Assembly: GCA_946482365.1 (NCBI GenBank)
Contig: CAMLQY010000058.1
Span: 1-5,025 of the forward strand
From: an uncultured Actinomycetes bacterium
GTDB taxonomy: Bacteria > Actinomycetota > Thermoleophilia > Solirubrobacterales > 70-9
Length of the DNA: 5,025 nt
Direction: 5' to 3'
Positions 1 through 4,970 of this stretch are shown piece by piece. The position numbers and the translations under genes were made by a program. Every line of letters starts with the position of its first letter. Within the stretch, counting starts at the first letter, position 1. The notes under the pieces were generated by a model. The model saw only the letters and a program-made list of their open reading frames with translations, was not told the origin of the DNA and did not search any database.

Positions 1-714
1 CGCGACTTCGTCCTCGACTACCTCGCCGCCGCCTCGACCTGCGCGATGCACCTCTCGCGGTTCGGCTCGGAGATCGTCATCTGGAGCTCGTCCGAGTTCG
101 GCTTCTGCGAGCTCGACGAGTCCTTCTCCTCGGGCTCGTCGATCATGCCGCAGAAGAAGAACCCCGACTCGGCTGAGCTGCTGCGGGCGAAGAGCCCGCG
201 GGTCGCGGCGAGCTACGCGACCCTGCTCGGCACGATGCACGCCCTGCCGCTGACCTACGGCAAGGACATGCAGGAGGACAAGGAGCCGCTCTTCGACGCG
301 ATCGACACGATCGAGGCCTGCCTCGACGCGACCGAGGGGATGCTGGCCGGGATCGAGTTCGACCGCGAGCGGCTCGAGGCCGCCTCCGGCGACGAGATGC
401 TGGCCGCGACCGAGGTCGCGGACCTGCTGGTCCGGCGCGGCGTGCCGTTCCGCGAGGCGCACGGCATCGTCGGCGGCCTGGTCCGCGACGCCGTCGAGCG
501 GGGCAAGTCGCTCTCCGAGCTGACGCCGGAGGAGCTGCGCGAGCGTTCCGAGCAGCTCGACGAGTCCTACTACGAGGTCCTCGCCCGCAGCAGCTGGCTC
601 GAGTCGAAGCGGATCGAGGGCGGCACGTCCTCCGCCTCGCTGGAGCGCCAGCTCGACCAGGCGACAGAGACCCTGGTCGCCGTCCAGGCGCGGGTCCAGG
701 AGGAGCGGGGCTGA
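1..714 (+). CDS. argH: Argininosuccinate lyase, C-terminal half (5' truncated by window edge)
   Basis: Cytoplasmic enzyme of the last step of arginine synthesis, splitting argininosuccinate into arginine and fumarate. It belongs to the fumarase/aspartase superfamily, whose tetramers build active sites from several subunits. The reading frame is open from base 1, so the 237 residues seen are about the second half of a protein usually near 460 aa; the Met at base 46 is internal. The superfamily signature GSSIMPQKKN is at visible residues 45-54 (bases 133-162), with the catalytic serine in its SS pair. The substrate-site segment KDMQEDKE follows at 88-95. The ArgH-specific C-terminal segment VPFREAHGIVG is at 148-158. 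This combination separates ArgH from fumarase, adenylosuccinate lyase and aspartase. The residue before KDMQEDKE is Gly, where Asn is common (YNKD or YNRD). The gene ends in TGA and is followed by a stem-loop and mpg on the same strand. Other arg genes, if linked, lie upstream of the window. Confidence 0.95.
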   Translation, partial: RDFVLDYLAAASTCAMHLSRFGSEIVIWSSSEFGFCELDESFSSGSSIMPQKKNPDSAELLRAKSPRVAASYATLLGTMHALPLTYGKDMQEDKEPLFDAIDTIEACLDATEGMLAGIEFDRERLEAASGDEMLAATEVADLLVRRGVPFREAHGIVGGLVRDAVERGKSLSELTPEELRERSEQLDESYYEVLARSSWLESKRIEGGTSSASLERQLDQATETLVAVQARVQEERG

Positions 715-744
715 AGCGGGAGCCCTCAGGCTCAGGAAGCCGGG

Positions 745-769
745 CCCAACGGCTCGCAGAGCCGTTGGG
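745..769 (+). other. Perfect 11-bp stem-loop between argH and mpg
   Basis: Bases 745-755 (CCCAACGGCTC) are exactly complementary to 759-769 (GAGCCGTTGGG), leaving a 3-nt GCA loop. The stem is GC-rich and begins 30 bases after the argH stop codon. What follows is GCTGATTTCTTCG, which is not a clean T-tract, so a standard Rho-independent terminator is not secure. It could still be a weak terminator or attenuator, or a 3'-end stabiliser of argH mRNA. The 3' arm contains the TTG at 765 that is the nearest candidate start of mpg. If that start is used, this hairpin would bury it. The structure is directly visible; its function is inferred. Confidence 0.8.
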
Positions 770-1334
770 GGCTGATTTCTTCGATCGCTCGGTGCACGTC
801 GTCGCCCGTGAGCTGATCGGCTGTCGGCTCTACTACGCGGGCTGCGGGGGCGTCATCGTCGAGACTGAGAGCTACGAGCGGGACGACCCTGCCTGTCATG
901 CCTACGTCGGCCTGACCGAGCGGACCGAGGTGCTCTTCGGCCCCCCTGGGCGCGCCTACGTCTACCTCTCCTACGGCATCCACAGCCTGCTCAACGCGGT
1001 CGCGGAACCCGAGGGAGAGGCGGCCGCGGTGCTGATCCGGGCGCTCGAGCCGACCGCGGGCCTGGAGGAGATGCGCGCGCGGCGCGGCGAGCGCCCCGAC
1101 AGGGATCTCTGCTCGGGGCCGGGCAAGCTAACCGAGGCGCTCGGCATCGGCCTCTCCGAGAATGGCGCCGACCTGACCGGCGACCCGTTCCTGCTGCTGC
1201 CCCCCGAGCCGGGCTGGGAAGGGGAGGTCCTCACCGGCCCAAGGGTCGGCATCACCAAAGCGGTCGACCGCCCTTGGCGCTTCGGGCTGGCCGGCAGCGT
1301 CTACGTGTCCAAGCCGCCCCTCAGCCCGCGGTGA
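765..1334 (+). CDS. mpg: DNA-3-methyladenine glycosylase, AAG/MPG family
   Basis: Monofunctional base-excision-repair glycosylase that removes alkylated purines such as 3-methyladenine and leaves an abasic site. It is 189 aa from TTG 765, normal for bacterial members. Counting from there and comparing with human AAG, the catalytic Glu is E35 in VETESY (E125 in human). Y37 and H45 match pocket residues Y127 and H136. YVYLSYG at 65-71 carries Y67 and the DNA-intercalating Y70 (Y159, Y162), and N77 matches N169. Further family blocks are FGPPG (58-62), LIRALEP, LCSGPGKL and PRVGITKA near the C-terminus. The start is uncertain. No in-frame ATG or GTG lies upstream of the conserved DFFDR segment. 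TTG 765 has a poor ribosome site and lies in a hairpin arm. The frame stays open back to CTG 711, which overlaps the argH TGA and sits behind a good GGAGGAG at 699-705; that form would have 207 residues. The 3' end overlaps the convergent PBP gene by 14 bp. Confidence 0.9.
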   Translation: MGADFFDRSVHVVARELIGCRLYYAGCGGVIVETESYERDDPACHAYVGLTERTEVLFGPPGRAYVYLSYGIHSLLNAVAEPEGEAAAVLIRALEPTAGLEEMRARRGERPDRDLCSGPGKLTEALGIGLSENGADLTGDPFLLLPPEPGWEGEVLTGPRVGITKAVDRPWRFGLAGSVYVSKPPLSPR

Positions 1335-3504
1335 CGCCGCCCCCTGCCGCGGGGGCCACCGGTTCGCTCGGCGCCGGGGCCGCTGGTTCTGCGGATTCGG
1401 GTGTCTGGGGTTCGGACGGTTCAGGCGCCGGGGCTTCGGGGGTCGCTTCCGGTTCGCTCGGCGGCAACGGGGCGGTGGGGGTCGAGCCCGGGTCCGGCGC
1501 CTCTTCGCCCTGGCGCTCCGCCTCGGCCTCCGCCGCCCTGTCCGCCTTGATCTCCTCCCAGGCGGAGACGACGCTTGCCCAGATCAGGGCCGGGAAGGTG
1601 CCCCCCTGCACCGGTCCGCCGTTGTAGAGGGTCGTCATCGGCGTCACCGTGTCGGCGTAGCCGACCCAGACGCAGGCCGTGACTTCTTCGGTCGCCCCGC
1701 AGAACCAGGCGTCGCCGTTTTCCTCCGTGGTGCCGGTCTTGCCCCACTGGCCGGGAGCGCCGATGTCGGCATTGACGCCGGTGCCGCTGCTGACCACGGT
1801 TTCGAGGATGCTCTTCGCTTCGCTGGCGACCTCTTCGGGGATCACCTGGGTGTGCTTCGAGTCGTTGTCGCCGTCCTTGATCGTCTGGTCGTCCTGGTCG
1901 GTGACCTGCGTGTAGGCGACCGGGCCGTTGCCTGGGCGTGCCGCCAGCGTGCCGCTGACCCGGTCGCCGTTGTTGGCGAGGGTCGTGTAGGCGTAGGTCC
2001 AGCCAAGCGGCGTCACCCCGGGATCGATCCCGCCGAGCACCATCGCCGGGTTGGTCGAGATCGTGTCGGTGTAGCCCATCTTGTGGATCGTCGCGGCGAT
2101 CGACCGCGTCCGGTCTCCGACCGTCCTGCCCTTCAGCCCCTCGAGCGCCAGCTGGGCGTAGACCGAGTTGTCGGAATTGGTCGTCGCCGAGACGAGGTCG
2201 CTGACTCCGGCGTAGGCGCCCTCGTCATTGGTCACGACGAACGTTTCCTGCCCTTTCTTGCCGTAACTGAATTCCTGCTCGGCCGATTCGTAGGTGGTGT
2301 AGGGGGAGATCCCCTGCTCGAGCGCGGTGAGCAGGATGAACGGCTTGATCGAGGAGCCGGGCTGGCGGCGGCCCTGGGTGGCGAGGTTGAAGGGCTTCGT
2401 CTCGAAGTCAGGGCCGCCGACCATCGCCTTGACGCCGGCGTTCTTGTTTTCGATCACGACGACGGACGCCGTCGCGGGTGAGTAGCCGAGGTAGGAGTTG
2501 ACCGCTTCTTCGGCCGCTTCCTGCAGGCGCAGGTCGAGGGTGGACTTGACCTTCAGCCCGCCGAAGAAGGCCTTGGCGGCGCCGTAGCGTTCGACCAGCT
2601 GCTGGCGCAGCCAGGCGGTGAAGTAGGGGGCCTTGGAGTCGAGCCTGGGCGGCTCGATGTCGTCGGGCGGGGGCAGCGCCTTCTGGCTGCCTTCCGCGAG
2701 TTGCTCGCGCGTGATGAAGCCCTGTTCGTACATCTTTTCGAGCACGAGGTTGCGCCTTCCGAGCGAGTTTTCGGGGAAGATCTTCGGGTCGTAGGCGGAA
2801 GGGGAGGCGATGAGGGCCGCCAGCGTCGCGGCCTCCCAGGGCTCGAGCACCGAGGCGCAGGGCTCGCTCGTGGTCCCGCAGCCGGGGTGCGCCTCGCCGA
2901 AGTATGTGCGGGCCGCGGCCTCGATCCCGTAGGCGCCCTCGCCGAAGTAGATCGTGTTGAGGTACTGGGTGAGGATTTCGTCCTTGGTCCAGCGACGCTC
3001 GAGGCGGTAGGCGAGGGCGGCCTCGCGGAACTTCTGGAAGAGCGTGCGGCTGTCCTGGGCGGCGAGCGCGTTCTTGACGAACTGCTCGGTTATCGTCGAG
3101 CCGCCCTGGGCTGCGCTCTGGCTGAGGATGTCTTTGACCAGGGCGCGGCCGATGCCCTGGAAGTCGACTCCGCTGTGCTCGTAGAAGCGCGTGTCCTCGA
3201 TCGAGACCACCGCGTTCTTCACGTTGGGGGAGATCTGCCCGGAGGTGAGCAGGATCTTGTTCTGGTCGCTGGTCAGCGTGCCGATCGGCTCGCCCGACGC
3301 GTCGTAGACCTCGCTGTTCTTCGACTCCCTGTACTGGGCGAAGTCGTAGATCGCCGGCAGGTCGCGGGAGACAGCGGCCATCATCCCGAAGACCATCGAG
3401 ACAAGCCCCAGCACGCCGAGCCCCAGCAGAACGAAGAGGATGCGCAGCTTCTTGAGGCGCGGCTTGCTGCGTTTGCCCGCCAAGAGAGTGCGGCAGTCTA
3501 GCAT
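1321..3504 (-). CDS. Bifunctional class A penicillin-binding protein (PBP1A type: GT51 glycosyltransferase plus transpeptidase)
   Basis: Membrane-anchored peptidoglycan synthase that polymerises lipid II and cross-links stem peptides outside the cell. It is 727 aa from ATG 3504. A basic N-terminus (about residues 11-21) precedes one membrane segment (22-45), giving N-in/C-out topology. GT51 motifs follow: EDTRFYEHSG with catalytic E103, GGSTITEQ (134-141), RE with the second catalytic Glu E161, and ILTQYLN (177-183). Transpeptidase motifs are SSIK with nucleophile S384 and K387, SDN at 444-446 and KTGT at 589-592. Residues from about 670 on are a Pro/Glu/Ala/Ser-rich tail, probably disordered and extracytoplasmic. 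Possible disulphide pairs are C209/C216 and C602/C611. An open frame continues upstream to 3645, but that part is antisense to tyrS and lies before the basic/membrane start. ATG 3504 lacks a clear Shine-Dalgarno, so TTG 3483 (720 aa) is a real alternative. Called ponA/mrcA in other species; the exact orthologue is not resolved. Confidence 0.95.
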   Translation of the reverse strand: MLDCRTLLAGKRSKPRLKKLRILFVLLGLGVLGLVSMVFGMMAAVSRDLPAIYDFAQYRESKNSEVYDASGEPIGTLTSDQNKILLTSGQISPNVKNAVVSIEDTRFYEHSGVDFQGIGRALVKDILSQSAAQGGSTITEQFVKNALAAQDSRTLFQKFREAALAYRLERRWTKDEILTQYLNTIYFGEGAYGIEAAARTYFGEAHPGCGTTSEPCASVLEPWEAATLAALIASPSAYDPKIFPENSLGRRNLVLEKMYEQGFITREQLAEGSQKALPPPDDIEPPRLDSKAPYFTAWLRQQLVERYGAAKAFFGGLKVKSTLDLRLQEAAEEAVNSYLGYSPATASVVVIENKNAGVKAMVGGPDFETKPFNLATQGRRQPGSSIKPFILLTALEQGISPYTTYESAEQEFSYGKKGQETFVVTNDEGAYAGVSDLVSATTNSDNSVYAQLALEGLKGRTVGDRTRSIAATIHKMGYTDTISTNPAMVLGGIDPGVTPLGWTYAYTTLANNGDRVSGTLAARPGNGPVAYTQVTDQDDQTIKDGDNDSKHTQVIPEEVASEAKSILETVVSSGTGVNADIGAPGQWGKTGTTEENGDAWFCGATEEVTACVWVGYADTVTPMTTLYNGGPVQGGTFPALIWASVVSAWEEIKADRAAEAEAERQGEEAPDPGSTPTAPLPPSEPEATPEAPAPEPSEPQTPESAEPAAPAPSEPVAPAAGGGVTAG
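1324..1497 (-). repeat. Low-complexity region encoding the Pro/Glu/Ala-rich PBP tail
   Basis: The last 58 codons of the PBP gene use almost only Pro, Glu, Ala, Ser, Thr and Gly, with recurring SEP and APxP units such as PSEPEA, PSEPQT and PSEPVA. At DNA level a 15-bp direct repeat, CCGGTTCGCTCGGCG on the + strand, occurs at 1359-1373 and 1449-1463, and shorter partial copies lie between. Such tails are frequent at the C-terminus of actinobacterial class A PBPs and vary in length between relatives. The region probably changes length by slippage or unequal recombination, which is an inference from the repeat. Confidence 0.75.
3495..3500 (-). promoter_or_regulatory. Possible -10 element for the PBP gene
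   Basis: Read on the - strand, TAGACT (3500 down to 3495) fits the TAnnnT form of a -10 box. It is the only AT-containing candidate close to the PBP start, since the sequence further upstream is GC-rich tyrS coding DNA. A transcript would begin near 3488, which is downstream of ATG 3504 but 5 nt before TTG 3483. That would make TTG 3483 the true, nearly leaderless start. No convincing -35 is seen, so this is a weak call. Confidence 0.25.
3499..3504 (+). promoter_or_regulatory. Possible -10 element giving a leaderless tyrS mRNA
   Basis: TAGCAT (3499-3504) matches TATAAT at four positions, including the first, second and last. Standard spacing puts the transcription start at 3511 or 3512, which is on or one base before the GTG start of tyrS. 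This fits the lack of any Shine-Dalgarno before that GTG. A TTGCCC at 3473-3478 resembles a -35 but is 20 bp away, longer than ideal. The site overlaps the proposed PBP -10 on the other strand through a shared CTAG at 3498-3501. Confidence 0.4.
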
Positions 3505-3511
3505 TGCGCCC

Positions 3512-4675
3512 GTGGCGGACCTGACTCGAAACGCAGTGGACGTGCTGCCCGCGGGCATGCTCGAGGAGCAGCTCGCGGCTGGGCGACCTCTGCGGGTGAA
3601 GCTGGGAATCGACCCGACCACGCCCGACATCCACCTCGGCCACACGGTCGTGCTCGAGAAGCTGCGCGAGTTCCAGGAGGCGGGTCACCAGGTCGTGCTC
3701 ATCGTCGGCGACTTCACCGCCCGGGTCGGCGACCCCAGCGGCCGCTCGGTGCAGCGCCCGCTGCCCTCCCCGGAGGAGATCGAGGCCAACGCCGCGACCT
3801 ACCAGGAGCAGGCGTTCAAGGTTCTCGACCGGGACCGCACCGAGGTCCGCTTCAACAGCGAGTGGCTGCGGATGGAGCCCGAGGCGCTGCTGGGGCTGCT
3901 GGCGCAGACCACCGTGGCTCGCCTGATCGAGCGCGACGACTTCCAGAAGCGACTCGCCGCCGGAGCGCCGATCGCGGCGCTGGAGCTGCTCTACCCGCTG
4001 CTGCAGGGCTACGACTCGGTGGCGGTCGAAGCCGACGTCGAGCTGGGGGGGACGGACCAGAAGTTCAACCTGCTCTTCGGGCGCGACGTCCAGGGCGCAT
4101 ACGGCCAGAAGCCCCAGTCGATCCTGACGATGCCGATCCTGGTCGGCACCGACGGCGCGCAGAAGATGAGCAAGTCGCTGGGCAACTACATCGGGGTCAC
4201 CGACGAGCCCGAGGAGATGTTCGGCAAGACGATGCGCGTCCCCGACGAGGCGATGGGCGAGTACTACCGGCTGGTCCTGGGATCCGAGCCGCCGCAGGGG
4301 GAGGCGCCGAACGAGGCCAAGCGGGCGCTGGCCCGCGGCATCGTCGCGCGCTTCCATGATGCGAAGGCGGCGGAGGCGGCGGAGGAGCACTTCAACCGCC
4401 TCTTCGTCGAGCGAGGGGCGCCGGATGAGGTCGAGGAGCTCGGCCTGGAGCCTTTCCTGGACGGGAACGGGGGAGAGGTCCATCTGCCGGCGCTGATGGC
4501 CGGTGCCTTCGAGATCAGCTCGAGCGAGGCGCGGCGCCTGATCTCGCAGGGAGGCGCAAAGCTGGACGGCGAGCCGATCCCGGCCGGCGTCCTGGACCTG
4601 CCGCCCGCCGAGCTCGACGGGCGCGTGCTGCAGGCCGGCAAGCGGCGCTTCCGACGCCTGCGAGCCGGTGCCTGA
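3512..4675 (+). CDS. tyrS: Tyrosine--tRNA ligase (TyrZ-like class I aminoacyl-tRNA synthetase with S4 domain)
   Basis: Cytoplasmic class Ic synthetase that activates tyrosine with ATP and loads it on tRNA-Tyr; family members are homodimers. It is 387 aa from GTG 3512. The Rossmann catalytic domain opens with KLGIDPTTPDIHLGH, where HLGH (41-44) is the HIGH motif. The tyrosine pocket is visible as Y161, Q165 and D168 in YPLLQGYD, matching Y169, Q173 and D176 of the Geobacillus enzyme. GGTDQ is at 179-183 and KMSKS at 218-222. An S4 RNA-binding domain occupies about 324-384 and ends in a basic tail. The GIDPTTPDIHLGH wording and length resemble the TyrZ (TyrRS2) subgroup more than the E. coli type. 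GTG 3512 is chosen because the conserved protein begins just after it. The frame is open further upstream, but that stretch is antisense to the PBP membrane anchor. No ribosome site is visible, so leaderless initiation is likely. No terminator follows before the rRNA promoter. Confidence 0.95.
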   Translation: MADLTRNAVDVLPAGMLEEQLAAGRPLRVKLGIDPTTPDIHLGHTVVLEKLREFQEAGHQVVLIVGDFTARVGDPSGRSVQRPLPSPEEIEANAATYQEQAFKVLDRDRTEVRFNSEWLRMEPEALLGLLAQTTVARLIERDDFQKRLAAGAPIAALELLYPLLQGYDSVAVEADVELGGTDQKFNLLFGRDVQGAYGQKPQSILTMPILVGTDGAQKMSKSLGNYIGVTDEPEEMFGKTMRVPDEAMGEYYRLVLGSEPPQGEAPNEAKRALARGIVARFHDAKAAEAAEEHFNRLFVERGAPDEVEELGLEPFLDGNGGEVHLPALMAGAFEISSSEARRLISQGGAKLDGEPIPAGVLDLPPAELDGRVLQAGKRRFRRLRAGA

Positions 4676-4682
4676 GCCGGGC

Positions 4683-4711
4683 TAGGCAAAGCGCGCCGGC
4701 AGCGCTATACT
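4683..4711 (+). promoter_or_regulatory. rRNA operon promoter (-35/-10)
   Basis: TAGGCA (4683-4688, four of six matches to TTGACA) and TATACT (4706-4711, five of six matches to TATAAT) are separated by exactly 17 bp. This is the best sigma-A-type promoter in the window, and TATACT stands out in a GC-rich setting. The expected transcription start is about 4717-4718, some 253 nt before 16S. The -35 begins 7 bp after the tyrS stop codon. A second promoter upstream of the window or inside the leader cannot be excluded. Confidence 0.7.
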
Positions 4712-4724
4712 CCTTCGTCCCTCT

Positions 4725-4747
4725 GGGCAAGGCCCGGTGCCTGGCCC
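4725..4747 (+). other. Leader hairpin 1 (boxB-like position)
   Basis: GGGC (4725-4728) pairs with GCCC (4744-4747) and AGGC (4730-4733) pairs with GCCT (4739-4742), with one A/G mismatch between the two helices and a CCGGT loop. It starts about 7 nt into the predicted transcript and precedes the boxA-like element. In E. coli rrn leaders a boxB stem-loop likewise precedes boxA. The pairing is visible; the boxB role is by analogy only. Confidence 0.5.
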
Positions 4748-4788
4748 ATGCGCGATGAGCGGCGAGTCCCGTCGTTCTGGGGCGCAGC

Positions 4789-4802
4789 GGTCTTTGAAAA
4801 CT
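4789..4802 (+). promoter_or_regulatory. boxA-like antitermination element of the rRNA leader
   Basis: GGTCTTTGAAAACT (4789-4802) closely resembles the boxA sequence of Bacillus rRNA leaders, of the form TGTTCTTTGAAAACT. In known systems boxA RNA is bound by NusB with S10 (NusE), which lets RNA polymerase pass Rho-dependent terminators on untranslated rRNA. The position inside a leader between promoter and 16S fits. Confidence 0.65.
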
Positions 4803-4815
4803 GAGCAGCGTGCAC

Positions 4816-4839
4816 CCCGCGGACATGCGTGTCCGTGGG
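4816..4839 (+). other. Leader hairpin 2, followed by a T-rich stretch
   Basis: Bases 4816-4825 (CCCGCGGACA) pair with 4830-4839 (TGTCCGTGGG) over 10 bp including one G-U pair, with a TGCG loop. TTGTTTGAG follows at once, so it looks like an imperfect intrinsic terminator or attenuator placed after boxA. It could equally be only a folding or processing stem of the precursor. Confidence 0.6.
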
Positions 4840-4894
4840 TTGTTTGAGCCCGATCCACTCGGTGCGCCAGCGCGCCGGGTGGTCTGATTTACCC

Positions 4895-4950
4895 GTCATG
4901 CCGGTCGCCGAGTATGTGTACCCGGCGATTTGCAATTTGCCAGGCATGAC
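4895..4950 (+). other. Leader hairpin 3 immediately upstream of 16S rRNA
   Basis: GTCATGCC (4895-4902) is perfectly complementary to GGCATGAC (4943-4950). Inside, GTCGCCG (4904-4910) pairs with CGGCGAT (4923-4929), with one G-U, and GTA/TAC (4912-4914/4919-4921) can close a TGTG loop. The two main helices are separated by a single base on the 5' side and 13 bases (4930-4942) on the 3' side. The stem ends about 20 nt before the 16S 5' end, so a role in precursor folding or nuclease recognition is plausible. Confidence 0.6.
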
Positions 4951-4970
4951 AGCTCTCTGTAAGAAGTACC

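Larger units (their letters stand above)
4718..4970 (+). other. Pre-16S rRNA leader
   Basis: These roughly 250 bases between the rRNA promoter and mature 16S contain no credible gene; the open frames here are antisense and have no family resemblance. The stretch is instead rich in RNA structure: a hairpin at 4725-4747, a boxA-like element at 4789-4802, a second hairpin at 4816-4839 and a third just before 16S at 4895-4950. This is what is expected of a transcribed leader with antitermination and RNase processing signals. The 5' limit depends on the inferred transcription start. Confidence 0.75.

Noticed and set aside
1852..2481. 209-codon + strand open frame inside the PBP gene
   Set aside because: Lies fully antisense to the well-supported transpeptidase domain and shows only low-complexity Val/Gly/Arg/Asp composition.
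2701..3501. 266-codon + strand open frame antisense to the GT51 domain
   Set aside because: No recognisable motif, and the opposite strand carries all the GT51 catalytic motifs.
3440..3511. Upstream extension of tyrS to ATG 3440
   Set aside because: The extra 24 residues are Arg/Leu-rich, unlike TyrRS N-termini, and are antisense to the PBP membrane anchor.
3505..3645. N-terminal extension of the PBP frame up to 3645
   Set aside because: The added 47 residues are antisense to conserved tyrS coding sequence, including the HLGH region, and precede a normal basic/membrane-anchor start.
2408..4483. 691-codon open frame on the - strand spanning the PBP and tyrS genes
   Set aside because: It is antisense to tyrS and out of frame with the PBP gene. 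Its translation is Arg/Leu/Gly/Pro-rich with no family motif, as expected of long chance frames in GC-rich DNA.
4888..4918. Possible second rRNA promoter, TTTACC with TATGTG
   Set aside because: The spacer is 19 bp, the -10 lacks the final T, and the bases are better explained by hairpin 3.
4705..4947. 80-codon - strand open frame in the rRNA leader
   Set aside because: Starts within hairpin 3 and runs antisense to the rRNA leader and promoter; no family resemblance or ribosome binding site.
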